Positions 1-8,695 of a DNA stretch of 38,279 bases are shown here, piece by piece. The position numbers were made by a program, and so were the translations under genes. Positions within the stretch are counted from its first letter, which is position 1. Every line of letters begins with the position of its first letter. The notes under the pieces were generated by a model that ran no database searches, was not told the origin of the DNA, and saw only the letters and a list, made by a program, of their open reading frames with translations. Origin of the DNA: Burkholderiales bacterium (GTDB taxonomy: Bacteria > Pseudomonadota > Gammaproteobacteria > Burkholderiales > Burkholderiaceae_C); NCBI GenBank assembly GCA_016219375.1, contig JACRNC010000012.1:1-38279 (forward strand). The letters run 5' to 3'.

Positions 1-374
1 CAGGGGCCCAGCGTCAGGGCAAAGCGGGCCAGGCCGCCATCGGACTCCAGGGCCTCGGCGGCCAGCACGATGCCGCTGCGCGGGCTGCGGCTGCCGTCGG
101 CGCACAGCGTGTGCAGCATCAGGAACCGGCCCAGCAGATCGTCCACCGGCAGCCGGGCGTCAGTGGACAGCGCGTGGATCCGCAGCACATAGGGCTGGCT
201 CAGCGCCTCGTGCTGCGTCCAGCTCTCCACCAGCAACTGCTCAGCCAGCGCCGCGGCCGGGCCGATGCCGGTGAGGTGGTAGAGGCGGGAGGCGGTGGTG
301 AAGGTGGGGCCGGGCCAGGCGCCGATTGCGCTGGACGCTTCTGCCATGCCCGCTCGGCTGGCAAGCTCTTTCAT
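1..374 (-). CDS. vgrG: Type VI secretion tip protein VgrG, N-terminal part (runs off left edge)
   Basis: The 124 visible residues match the N-terminal, gp27-like half of VgrG/Rhs-Vgr spike proteins. The recognisable stretches are LYHLTGIGPAAAL, LRIHALSTDARLPVDDLLG and the glycine-rich SDGGLARFALTLGP that precedes the first barrel. VgrG trimers form the tip of the type VI secretion spike and carry effectors. The ATG at 374-372 is preceded by a purine-rich ribosome binding site (GGGAGAAGAGGG). The gene is cut by the window edge, so gp5-like and effector domains are not visible. The next gene on the same strand (DUF1854) ends 139 bases upstream and looks unrelated. No other T6SS gene is in the window, so it may be an orphan vgrG island or the edge of a cluster. 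Family assignment is by pattern; the first 20 residues are poorly conserved. Confidence 0.75.
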   Translation of the reverse strand, partial: MKELASRAGMAEASSAIGAWPGPTFTTASRLYHLTGIGPAAALAEQLLVESWTQHEALSQPYVLRIHALSTDARLPVDDLLGRFLMLHTLCADGSRSPRSGIVLAAEALESDGGLARFALTLGP

Positions 375-513
375 CCCTCTTCTCCCTGATGCTTGTAGTC
401 CAGGGATTGTCTGGCGGCCTCACCGACGCGCAGACCGAATGCCCGCTACGACCATGCAACCGGGCGTAACGAGGCTCCGGCAACGGCGCCGAAACGCCTG
501 GGCTTGAAAGCCC

Positions 514-978
514 TCAGGCCAGGAAGCGGTCCAGCAGCTTGCGCGAGTGGCGATCCAGCGCGAAGCGGTCGGCCACGCGCAGGCTCACGCCGTCGCCGGT
601 GGTGATGAGCAGCGCGCCCGCGCCCAGGCGGCGGATGTCTTCCTCGCCCTTGAGCACGAAGCGGGTGGGGCCGCGGTCGGTCTCCACCGTCCAGGTGCTG
701 GGCGTTGAGAAGCTGGACACGTCCACCAGCCGCGTCACCGTGGGGGCGAAGTCGCGCAGGCGCAGCGCTTCCTCGATCAACGTGCGCGTGGCAGCGTCCA
801 GCTCGCCCAGGCGGTCGATCCAGGCCACCTCGCGGCCATCGGGGCCGACCAGGCTCAGGCCCTCGGCCGGGGCCGAGAGCGGGAAGGCGCGCACCGGCGT
901 CACGCCGACATGCTGGCGGCCGTCGGGCGTGGCGGCGCACAGCCGTCCGTGCGCATCGCGTTGCAGCGTCAGGGCCAT
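514..978 (-). CDS. DUF1854 family protein, cyanophycin-locus associated
   Basis: A 154-residue soluble protein starting MALTLQRD. Start choice: an upstream in-frame TTG exists at 993, but a strong AAGGAGG at 984-990 sits 5 bases before the ATG at 978 and decides the start. The sequence resembles the DUF1854 family: a beta-rich N-terminal half ending in GREVAWIDRLGELD, a helical middle (EEALRLRDFAPTVTRLV), and a C-terminal STWTVETDRGPTRFVLKGEEDIRRL segment. The function of the family is not known to me. It lies 11 bases downstream of the ABC transporter gene, and its ribosome binding site overlaps that gene's stop codon, so the two are very likely co-translated. I recall this family being annotated as cyanophycin-metabolism associated because of this neighbourhood. 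No signal peptide or membrane segment is visible. Confidence 0.85.
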   Translation of the reverse strand: MALTLQRDAHGRLCAATPDGRQHVGVTPVRAFPLSAPAEGLSLVGPDGREVAWIDRLGELDAATRTLIEEALRLRDFAPTVTRLVDVSSFSTPSTWTVETDRGPTRFVLKGEEDIRRLGAGALLITTGDGVSLRVADRFALDRHSRKLLDRFLA

Positions 979-989
979 GACGTCCTCCT

Positions 990-3350
990 TCAAGATGCGG
1001 GGGCGACCGGAAGCCCGGGCAGCTCGGCATGGGCCGAGGGCGACAGGGCATTGGGCGTGGGCGCGCCGGCACGCGGGCCGTCGGCCGAGGGCTCGTGCCC
1101 GCCTTCGGCGCCGTCGTCTTCCACCCGCTTGAGCTGCGCCTGATAGAGCCGCCAGTACGCGCCCTGGCGCGCCATCAGCTCGTCATGCGGGCCGACCTCG
1201 ACGATCTGCCCGCGGTCCATCACCACCAGGCGGTCGGCCTTGCGCAGCGTGGACAGCCGGTGGGCGATGGCAATCGTCGTGCGGCCCTGCACCAGGTTGC
1301 CCAGCGCGGTCTGGATTTCCTTCTCGGTCTCGGTGTCCACGGCGGACGTGGCTTCGTCCAGGATCAGGATGCGCGGGTCGATGAGCAGCGCGCGGGCAAT
1401 GGAGATGCGCTGGCGCTCGCCGCCCGAGAGGCCCTGCCCGCGCTCGCCCACCAGGCTGTCGTAGCCATGCGGCAGGCGCAGGATGAAGTCGTGTGCATGC
1501 GCGGCGCGGGCGGCGGCCACGATCTCCTCGCGCGTGGCGCCGGGCTTGCCGTAGGCGATGTTCTCGGCCACGGTGCCGAAGAAGAGGAAGGGCTCCTGCA
1601 GCACCAGCCCGATGTGGCGCCGCCAGTCGGCCACGCGCAGGCGGCGGATGTCGACGCCGTCGATCTGGATGGCGCCGTCGGTCACGTCGTAGAAGCGGCA
1701 GATCAGGTTGACCAGCGTGCTCTTGCCCGAGCCGCTGTGGCCCACCAGGCCGATCATCTCGCCGGGGCGGATGTCCAGGTCCAGCCCGCGGATGACCTGC
1801 CGGCTGCCGTAGCGAAAGCCCAGGTTGGCCAGCGTGATGCGGCCCTGGGGCTTGGGCAGCGCGACCGGCTGCGCCGGGTCGGGCACGTTGGACACATGGT
1901 CCAGGATGTCGAAGATGCGCTTGGCCCCGGCCGCGGCCTTCTGCGTCACCGAGACGATGCGGCTCATCGAGTCCAGCCGGCCGTAGAAGCGGCCGATGTA
2001 GGCGATGAAGGCGGTGAGCACGCCCACGGTGATGTCGCCGCGGCTGACCTGCCAGATGCCGAACGCCCAGACCACCAGCAGGCCGATCTCGGTCAGCAGG
2101 GCCACGGTGGGCGAGAACAGGCTCCAGGTCTTGTTGAGCCGGTCGTTGACGTCCAGGTTGTGCCGGTTGGCCGCGCGGAAGCGCTCGCTCTCGCGGCGCT
2201 CCTGGGCAAAGGCCTTGACCACGCGGATGCCCGGGATGGTGTCGGCCAGCACGTTGGTCACCTCGCTCCAGACGCGGTCGATCTTCTCGAAGCCGGTGCG
2301 CAGCTTGTCGCGCACGCGGTGGATCAGCCAGCCGATGAAGGGCAGCGGCAGCAGCGTCACCAGCGCCAGCCAGGGGTTGATGGAGAACAGGATGGCCGCC
2401 GTCATGCCGATCATGATCACGTCGGTGGCGAAGTCCAGCGCATGCAGCGACAGGAAGACGCAGATGCGGTCGGTCTCCGAGCCGATGCGGGCCATCAGGT
2501 CGCCGGTGCGCTTGCCGCCGAAGTAGTCCAGCGACAGACCCAGCAGGTGGTCGAAGGTGGCGGTGCGCAGGTCGGCGCCGATGCGCTCGGACACCAGCGC
2601 CAGCAGGTAGGTCTTGGCCCAGCCCAGGCCCCAGGCCACCAGGGCCGCCAGCAGCAGCCCGCCCAGATAGAGCGCCACCAGCATCGGGTCGATGCGCTGG
2701 CCGTTCTGGAAGGGAATCAGCACCTCGTCCATCAGCGGCATGGTGAGGTAGGGCGGCACCAGCGTGGCCGCGGTGGAGGCCAGGGTCAGGAAGAAGCCGG
2801 CGGCCAGCTGGCCGCGATAGGGCCGGGCAAAGCGCCCCAGCCGCAGCAGCACCCAGGTGGACGGCGGCGCGGCGTCGTCTGCGCTGCAGGCCGGGCAGTC
2901 GTCGGCGTCCGGCGGGATGGGCGCGCCGCAGCTCGGGCAGGGGCCGGGCTCGTCAACGTCGGCCCCTGCGTGACCCGCGGCGCGGCGCGCCTGCAGGGCA
3001 TCGAGCTGCTGCACCAGGCGCAGCACGGCCGCATGCACGCCCAGGGTGTGCGGCCAGGCGGCCAGGCGGCCGCTGGCGTCGTGCAGCTCCAGCAGGGCCA
3101 CGCCGCCGTGGTCAGCCGTGCGTAAGCCAAGCTGCGGCGTGAGCGCCCACTCGCGCCATCCCGCGGCGGTGCGCGCCAGCAGGCGTTGCTCGGTGAGCAC
3201 GATGGCGCCTTCGGCAAAGCGCAGCTCTTCATCCAGGTCAACCCGCACCGCGGCTGCAACGTTCTCTCCGGCATGCAGCCGGTTGCGCAGCTCAGTGCGG
3301 TCCGGCTCGCCCAGGACAGCCCAAGCGCCGACAGGATGGTGATGTTGCAT
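990..3350 (-). CDS. ABC exporter-type half transporter with N-terminal zinc ribbon (cyanophycin locus)
   Basis: A 786-residue fusion of a membrane domain and an ATPase. Residues 1-130 form a soluble PH-like or unassigned domain. A zinc ribbon follows at 138-155 (CPSC...CPAC). The six-helix type I ABC exporter membrane domain spans about 170-470. The nucleotide-binding domain runs from about 505 to 740, with Walker [10 protein letters not shown] (537-545), LSGGE signature (641-645), Walker B LILDE (662-666) and H-loop histidine near 697. The tail is low-complexity. All catalytic motifs are intact, so it should hydrolyse ATP as a homodimer. The substrate is unknown; similarity to MsbA/BmrA-type exporters says little about cargo. 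It is divergent from the cyanophycin synthetase genes and followed at once by DUF1854. ATG at 3350 is preferred over an in-frame TTG at 3362; neither has a good ribosome binding site. Confidence 0.9.
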   Translation of the reverse strand: MQHHHPVGAWAVLGEPDRTELRNRLHAGENVAAAVRVDLDEELRFAEGAIVLTEQRLLARTAAGWREWALTPQLGLRTADHGGVALLELHDASGRLAAWPHTLGVHAAVLRLVQQLDALQARRAAGHAGADVDEPGPCPSCGAPIPPDADDCPACSADDAAPPSTWVLLRLGRFARPYRGQLAAGFFLTLASTAATLVPPYLTMPLMDEVLIPFQNGQRIDPMLVALYLGGLLLAALVAWGLGWAKTYLLALVSERIGADLRTATFDHLLGLSLDYFGGKRTGDLMARIGSETDRICVFLSLHALDFATDVIMIGMTAAILFSINPWLALVTLLPLPFIGWLIHRVRDKLRTGFEKIDRVWSEVTNVLADTIPGIRVVKAFAQERRESERFRAANRHNLDVNDRLNKTWSLFSPTVALLTEIGLLVVWAFGIWQVSRGDITVGVLTAFIAYIGRFYGRLDSMSRIVSVTQKAAAGAKRIFDILDHVSNVPDPAQPVALPKPQGRITLANLGFRYGSRQVIRGLDLDIRPGEMIGLVGHSGSGKSTLVNLICRFYDVTDGAIQIDGVDIRRLRVADWRRHIGLVLQEPFLFFGTVAENIAYGKPGATREEIVAAARAAHAHDFILRLPHGYDSLVGERGQGLSGGERQRISIARALLIDPRILILDEATSAVDTETEKEIQTALGNLVQGRTTIAIAHRLSTLRKADRLVVMDRGQIVEVGPHDELMARQGAYWRLYQAQLKRVEDDGAEGGHEPSADGPRAGAPTPNALSPSAHAELPGLPVAPAS

Positions 3351-3697
3351 GGTGAAGTTCAAGCCCGCGCAGACCGCAGGAGCACCCGCAAGAGCAGCGG
3401 GCTCCCCGACGGGCCGCAGATTGTGCGCCAGCCGTCCGGCGCGGGCCTGATGGCCGGCCGCCCGGGGCGCGGCGGGCCGCGCAGCCTGTCACGCCGCCCA
3501 CCGTCGGCAATGGCCACGAGGCCCGCAGCAGCCAGGCCGGCCGTGACAATCGCCGGTTGCGCTGCGCGCGGCCCCGTGCCGGCGCCTCGTGCCGGGCGCC
3601 CGCCCTGCAGCGCGTCCGGCGCAGCCCGGCAGCCCAACGCCTCCCGCCCCGCCCCCTCCTCAGCCTGCCCGCCAGCCGCGTGCTGACGGCGCCTCCC
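3351..3697. promoter_or_regulatory. Divergent intergenic region between the ABC transporter and cphA'
   Basis: These 347 bases separate two divergent transcription units and must hold both promoters. I see no convincing -35/-10 pair on either strand. The region is extremely GC-rich with many short GC hairpins and no long ORF with coding character. A GTGACAAT near 3542-3549 is the least GC-rich segment. Divergence itself suggests shared control of transporter and synthetases, which is inference. Confidence 0.5.
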
Positions 3698-5905
3698 ATG
3701 CCCCACCCCTACGAGCTCAAGCTGTTGCGCAGCACCTATCTGCGCGGCCCCAACGTCTGGACCTACCGCCCGGTGCTGGAGACCTGGCTGGACCTGGGCG
3801 AGCTGGAAGAGCTGCCTTCCCACCGCCTGCCCGGCTTCAACGACCGGCTGCTGGCCTGGCTGCCCAGCCTGGAGGAGCACCACTGCGGCGTCGGCGAGCG
3901 CGGCGGCTTCATCCAGCGCCTGCGTGAGGGCACCTGGGCCGGCCACGTGCTGGAGCACATCGTCATCGAGCTGCTCAACCTGGCCGGCATGCCCACCGGC
4001 TTCGGCCAGACGCGCAGCACCTCGCGCACCGGCGTCTACCGCATGGTCTTCCGCGCCCGCGACGAGCGCGTGGCCCGCGCCGCGCTGGCCGAGGGCCATG
4101 CGCTGATCGGAGCGGCCATCAACAACCAGCCCTCCGACCTGCCCTTCGACGTGCCCGCCGCCGTCAAGCGCATCCGCGAGCAGGTGGACCGCTGCTACCT
4201 GGGCCCGAGCACGGCCAGCATCGTCGCCGCCGCGGCCGACCGCGGCATCCCGCACATCCGCCTGAACGACGGCAACCTGGTGCAGCTGGGCTACGGCGCC
4301 CGCCAGCGCCGCATCTGGACGGCCGAGACCGAGCAGACCAGCGCCATTGCCGAAGGCATCGCCAGCGACAAGGACCTGACCAAGCAGCTGCTGCGCGCCT
4401 GCGGCGTGCCGGTGCCCGAAGGCCGCGTGGTCAGCGACGCCGCCGACGCCTGGGACGCGGCCGAGGACATCGGCACCCCGGTGGTCGTCAAGCCCTCGGA
4501 TGCCAACCACGGCCGCGGCGTGTCCATCGAGCTGACCACCCGCGAGCAGGTCGAGGCCGCCTTTGCCGTGGCCGATGCCGAGGGCAGCGACGTGATCGTC
4601 GAGCGCTTCGTCCCCGGCCAGGAGCACCGGCTGCTGGTGGTGGGCAACCGCATGGTCGCGGCCTCGCGCGGCGACGCCGCCTGCGTCACCGGCGACGGCC
4701 GCTCCAGCATCGCCGAGCTGGTGGCCACGCAGCTCAACACCGACCCGCGCCGCGGCGAGGACGAGATCTACCCGCTGGACATCGTGCGCATCGACGAGCC
4801 CGCCGTGCTGCTGGAGCTGCAGCGCCAGGGCTGCACGCCCGAGACCGTGCCGGCGCCAGGCCGCGTGGTGCGCGTGCTGCGCAACGGCAACCTGGCCATC
4901 GACGTGACCGACGACGTGCATCCGTCTGTCGCCGAGATGGCCACGCTGGCCGCGCGCGTGGTGGGCCTGGACATCGCCGGCATCGACCTGCTGGCGCAGG
5001 ACATCTCGCGCCCGCTGGAGGAGCAAGGCGGCGCCATCGTCGAGGTCAATGCCGGCCCGGGCCTGCTGATGCACCTCAAGCCCGCCGAGGGCTCGCCGCG
5101 CCCGGTGGGCCGCGCCATCGTCGATCACCTCTTCCCGGAGGCCGACGACGAGCAGCCCGGCCGCATCCCGGTGGTGGGCGTGGCCGGCTCGCAGGGCACG
5201 GCGCTGATCGCGCGCTGGATCGCCTGGCTGCTGCACCTGTCGGGCCGCCACGTGGGCCTGGCCTGCAGCGAGGGCCTGTTCTTCGACCGCCGCGCGGTGG
5301 AGCGCGGCGACCGCGCCCGCTTCGAGCCGGCCCACCGCCTGCTGATGAACCGCGCGATGGAGGCGGCCGTGATCGAGAACGGCGCGGCCACCATCCTGCG
5401 CGACGGCCTGCCCTATGACCGCTGCGCCGTAGGCATCGTGACCGATCTGGACGGCACCGCCGGCCTGGCGGAGTTCGACATCACCGAGTCCGAGCAGCTG
5501 GTGCGCGTGCTGCGCACCCAGATCGACGTGGTGCTGCCCACCGGCGTGGGCGTGCTGCACGCGGCCGATGCGCGCATCGCGCAGCTTGCGGAGCTGTGCG
5601 ACGGCGAGGTGCTGCTCTACGCCGCTGACTGGCAGCTGCCTGCGCTGGCCGCCCATCGCGAGGCCGGCGGCCGGGTGGTCTGCGTGCGCGACGGCCAGGT
5701 GGTGCTGGCCCGCGGCAGCGCCGAGCAGATCCTGGCGCCGCTGGCCCGCCTGGCCGGCGGCAGCGGCACGGCGCCCGCCGTTGCGGCCGAAGCGGTGCTG
5801 GCCGTGGTGGCCGGCGCCTGGGCGCTGGACATCGCCCCGGACCTGATCGCCGCCGGCATCGAGACCGTGCGCAACCAGGCCACGCCGCATCCGGCGTCCG
5901 TCTGA
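3698..5905 (+). CDS. CphA'-type cyanophycin synthetase with degenerate Mur-ligase half
   Basis: A 735-residue protein starting MPHPYELKLL. It has the CphA N-terminal domain (1-220) and an ATP-grasp domain (about 220-480; KPSDANHGRG at 265-274, EVNAGPG at 449-455). The Mur-ligase-like third domain is altered: the P-loop, GTNGKTTTT in the neighbouring CphA, reads AGSQGTALI near 495-503, without the Lys and Ser/Thr needed for phosphate and Mg binding. The protein also stops before the Mur C-terminal domain and is 140 residues shorter than its neighbour. CphA makes multi-L-arginyl-poly-L-aspartate; the ATP-grasp half adds Asp and the Mur half adds Arg. This form could therefore act only as Asp ligase, use preformed beta-Asp-Arg as cyanobacterial CphA2 does, or act as a partner of CphA. 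It begins the plus-strand unit, 132 bases before cphA. An in-frame ATG at 3557 gives a low-complexity extension and was rejected. Confidence 0.92.
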   Translation: MPHPYELKLLRSTYLRGPNVWTYRPVLETWLDLGELEELPSHRLPGFNDRLLAWLPSLEEHHCGVGERGGFIQRLREGTWAGHVLEHIVIELLNLAGMPTGFGQTRSTSRTGVYRMVFRARDERVARAALAEGHALIGAAINNQPSDLPFDVPAAVKRIREQVDRCYLGPSTASIVAAAADRGIPHIRLNDGNLVQLGYGARQRRIWTAETEQTSAIAEGIASDKDLTKQLLRACGVPVPEGRVVSDAADAWDAAEDIGTPVVVKPSDANHGRGVSIELTTREQVEAAFAVADAEGSDVIVERFVPGQEHRLLVVGNRMVAASRGDAACVTGDGRSSIAELVATQLNTDPRRGEDEIYPLDIVRIDEPAVLLELQRQGCTPETVPAPGRVVRVLRNGNLAIDVTDDVHPSVAEMATLAARVVGLDIAGIDLLAQDISRPLEEQGGAIVEVNAGPGLLMHLKPAEGSPRPVGRAIVDHLFPEADDEQPGRIPVVGVAGSQGTALIARWIAWLLHLSGRHVGLACSEGLFFDRRAVERGDRARFEPAHRLLMNRAMEAAVIENGAATILRDGLPYDRCAVGIVTDLDGTAGLAEFDITESEQLVRVLRTQIDVVLPTGVGVLHAADARIAQLAELCDGEVLLYAADWQLPALAAHREAGGRVVCVRDGQVVLARGSAEQILAPLARLAGGSGTAPAVAAEAVLAVVAGAWALDIAPDLIAAGIETVRNQATPHPASV

Positions 5906-5947
5906 GCCGCACCGCCCTGATCCGCACCCGCTGCCCCATCCGAGCCC

Positions 5948-6028
5948 ATGACGATCGCCGCGCCGGATATCGCGCCTGATACCGCGCCCGATACCGCGCC
6001 CGACACCCGCATCAACGAGACCCGCTGA
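5948..6028 (+). CDS. Possible 26-residue ORF with APDT repeats between the two cyanophycin synthetase genes
   Basis: In the 132-base gap between cphA' and cphA an ATG-to-TGA frame encodes MTIAAPDIAPDTAPDT and ends RINETR. Its core is a direct repeat of a 12-base unit (GATACCGCGCCC), present about three times. It stops 9 bases before the cphA ATG. There is no strong ribosome binding site and no known homologue, so it may be only a repeat that happens to be open, or a short leader translated to couple cphA expression. Confidence 0.2.
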   Translation: MTIAAPDIAPDTAPDTAPDTRINETR

Positions 6029-6037
6029 AAGCCTGAC

Positions 6038-8665
6038 ATGGACGTCTCCCGCATCCGCGCCCTGCGCGGGCCCAACCTCTGGAGCCGGCACACCGCCATC
6101 GAGGCCATCGTGGCCTGCGAGCGCAAGGAGCGCTCCATCGCCGAGCTGTCCGGCTTCGAAGGCCGGCTGCGCGCCCTCTTCCCCACGGTCGGCGCACTGG
6201 CGCCGCTGGGCGGGCCCGGGCCGTCCCTGGCCCATGTGCTGGAGGCCGTGACGCTGGCGCTGCAGGCCCAGGCCGGCTGCCCCGTCACCTTCAGCCGCAC
6301 CACGGCCACCGTGGAGGCCGGCATCTACCAGGTGGTCGTGCAGTACACCGAGGAGGCCGTGGGCCGCCGCGCCTTCCAGCATGCGCGCGAGCTGGTGCAG
6401 GCCGCGCTCGACGGCCGTGCCTTCGACGTGGCCGCGGCGATCGCCGAGCTGCGCGAGCTGGATGAAGACGAGCGCCTGGGCCCCAGCACCGGCTGCATCG
6501 TCGAGGCCGCCGTGGCCCGCGGCATCCCCTATCGCCGCCTGACTGCCGGCAGCCTGGTGCAGTTCGGCTGGGGCAGCAGGCAGCGGCGCATCCAGGCCGC
6601 GGAGCTGGACGCCACCAGCGCCGTGGCCGAGTCCATCGCCCAGGACAAGGACCTGACCAAGAAGCTGCTGCTGGCCGCCGGCGTGCCGGTGCCGCGCGGC
6701 CGGCCCGTCACGTCGCTGGACGACGCCTGGGCCGCGGCCTGCGAGATCGGCCTGCCGGTGGTCGTCAAGCCGCAGGACGGCAACCAGGGCAAGGGCGTGA
6801 CGGTCAACATCGTGACCCGCGAGCACCTGGAGACGGCCTTCAACGCCGCCGCGCAATACGGCGAGGTGCTGGTCGAGCAGTACCTGCCCGGCCATGACTA
6901 CCGGCTGCTGGTGGTGGGCGACCGCGTGGTGGCTGCCGCCCGGCGCGATCCGCCCCAGGTCATCGGCGACGGCGTGCACACCGTGCGCCAGCTGGTGGAC
7001 ATCGTCAACCGCGACCCGCGCCGCGGCGACGGCCATGCCACGTCGCTGACCAAGATCCGCTTCGACGCCATCGCCGAGGCGCGGCTGAAGACCCAAGGCC
7101 TGCACCCGGAATCCGTGCCGGCCAAGGGCCAGCGCGTGATCCTGCGCAACAACGCCAACCTGTCCACCGGCGGCACGGCCACCGACTGCACCGACGACGT
7201 CCACCCCGAGGTCGCCGCCCGCGCCGTGGCCGCCGCGCAGATGGTGGGCCTGCACATCTGCGGCGTGGACGTGGTCTGCGACACCATGCTCAAGCCGCTG
7301 GAGGACCAGCACGGCGGCATCGTCGAGGTCAATGCCGCGCCGGGCCTGCGCATGCACCTGGCGCCGTCCTTCGGCAAGGGCCGCGCGGTGGGCGAGGCCA
7401 TCGTGCAGGAGCTGTTCGCCCCCGGCGAAGACGGCCGCATCCCGGTGGTCGCCGTCACCGGCACCAACGGCAAGACCACCACCACGCGGCTCATCGCCCA
7501 CCTGTTCACCGCCAACGGCCTGCGCGTGGGCATGACCAACACCGATGGCGTGTACGTGGCCGGCCGGCAGATCGACAGCGGCGACTGCAGCGGCCCCAAG
7601 AGCGCGCGCAACGTGCTGGCGCATCCGGACGTGGACGCCGCCGTGCTGGAGACGGCCCGCGGCGGCATCTTGCGCGAGGGCCTGGGCTTCGACCGCTGCC
7701 AGGTGGCGGTGGTCACCAACATCGGCGAGGGCGACCACCTGGGCCTGAACTTCGTGACGACGGTGGAAGACCTGGCGGTCATCAAGCGCGTGATCGTGCA
7801 GAACGTCGCGCCCACCGGCTATGCGGTGCTCAACGCGGCCGACCCCATCGTCGCGGCGATGGCCACCACCTGCCCGGGGCAGGTGATCTTCTTCGCGCCC
7901 GACCGCCACCACCCGCTGATGGCCACGCAGCGCGCCCAGGGCCGGCGCGTGATCTATGTGGAAGACGGCCACATCGTCGCCGCCGAAGGCGCGTGGCGCG
8001 AGACGCTGCCGCTGCGTGACATCCCCATCACCCGCAACGGCAGCATCGGCTTCCAGGTCGAGAACGTCATGGCCGCCATCGGCGCGGCCTGGGGCTGCGG
8101 CCTGGACTGGGACACCATCCGCAGCGGCCTGGCGAGCTTCACCAACGACAGCGACAACGCACCCGGCCGCTTCAACGTGATGGAGATGAAGGGCGCGACC
8201 ATCATTGCCGACTACGGCCACAACCCGGACGCCATGCGCGCCCTGGTGACCGCGGTGGACGCCCTGCCCCAGCCGGCCGGCGCGCGCCGCTCGGTGGTCA
8301 TCAGCGGCGCCGGCGACCGCCGCGACGAGGACATCCGCGAGCAGACCGCCATCCTGGGCGCGGCCTTCGACGAGGTGGTGCTGTACCAGGACGCCTGCCA
8401 GCGCGGCCGCGCCGACGGCGAGGTGGTCGCCCTGCTGCGCGAGGGCCTGGCCGGTGCGGCGCGCACCCGCCACGTCACCGAGGTGCGCGGCGAGCTGCTG
8501 GCCATCGACACCGCCCTGTCCCGCCTGCGCCCGGGCGACCTGTGCCTGGTGCTGGTCGATCAGGTGGAAGAAGCCCTGGCCCACCTGCGCCAGCGCATCG
8601 CCCAGGTCGAGGCCGGCCAGCCGCTGGAGCTGCCTGCGACCCTGCCGCTGGCGTCGGCGGCCTGA
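6038..8665 (+). CDS. cphA: Cyanophycin synthetase
   Basis: An 875-residue full-length CphA. It polymerises Asp and Arg into cyanophycin granules, a cytoplasmic nitrogen and carbon store, using two ATP per Asp-Arg unit. Domains: N-terminal domain (1-200), ATP-grasp (about 200-470; KPQDGNQGKG at 244-253, EVNAAPG at 430-436), and a Mur-ligase-like domain with intact P-loop GTNGKTTTT (475-483). The Mur C-terminal domain is present, including DNAPGRF and DYGHNPDAM. Length agrees with bacterial CphA (about 870-900). The ATG at 6038 follows AAAGCCTGAC, a weak ribosome binding site, and begins directly with the conserved MDVSRIRALRGPNLW. It is the second gene of the cphA'-cphA unit and converges on the ThDP enzyme gene. 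No cyanophycinase or isoaspartyl dipeptidase gene is in the window. Confidence 0.97.
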   Translation: MDVSRIRALRGPNLWSRHTAIEAIVACERKERSIAELSGFEGRLRALFPTVGALAPLGGPGPSLAHVLEAVTLALQAQAGCPVTFSRTTATVEAGIYQVVVQYTEEAVGRRAFQHARELVQAALDGRAFDVAAAIAELRELDEDERLGPSTGCIVEAAVARGIPYRRLTAGSLVQFGWGSRQRRIQAAELDATSAVAESIAQDKDLTKKLLLAAGVPVPRGRPVTSLDDAWAAACEIGLPVVVKPQDGNQGKGVTVNIVTREHLETAFNAAAQYGEVLVEQYLPGHDYRLLVVGDRVVAAARRDPPQVIGDGVHTVRQLVDIVNRDPRRGDGHATSLTKIRFDAIAEARLKTQGLHPESVPAKGQRVILRNNANLSTGGTATDCTDDVHPEVAARAVAAAQMVGLHICGVDVVCDTMLKPLEDQHGGIVEVNAAPGLRMHLAPSFGKGRAVGEAIVQELFAPGEDGRIPVVAVTGTNGKTTTTRLIAHLFTANGLRVGMTNTDGVYVAGRQIDSGDCSGPKSARNVLAHPDVDAAVLETARGGILREGLGFDRCQVAVVTNIGEGDHLGLNFVTTVEDLAVIKRVIVQNVAPTGYAVLNAADPIVAAMATTCPGQVIFFAPDRHHPLMATQRAQGRRVIYVEDGHIVAAEGAWRETLPLRDIPITRNGSIGFQVENVMAAIGAAWGCGLDWDTIRSGLASFTNDSDNAPGRFNVMEMKGATIIADYGHNPDAMRALVTAVDALPQPAGARRSVVISGAGDRRDEDIREQTAILGAAFDEVVLYQDACQRGRADGEVVALLREGLAGAARTRHVTEVRGELLAIDTALSRLRPGDLCLVLVDQVEEALAHLRQRIAQVEAGQPLELPATLPLASAA

Positions 8666-8695
8666 CAGCGCTCAGCCGTCCGGGCCGTTTCATCA

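Noticed and set aside
5906..6037. A frameshift or truncation explaining why CphA' lacks its C-terminal domain
   Set aside because: The sequence after the CphA' stop contains no remnant of a Mur C-terminal domain in any frame, and the P-loop upstream is already altered, so this is a distinct short form and not a recent mutation.
3359..8584. A 1741-codon open frame on the minus strand across both cyanophycin synthetase genes
   Set aside because: It is antisense to two clear CphA genes; the translation is low-complexity (Ala, Gly, His, Gln, Val) as expected from GC-rich codon bias and has no domain.
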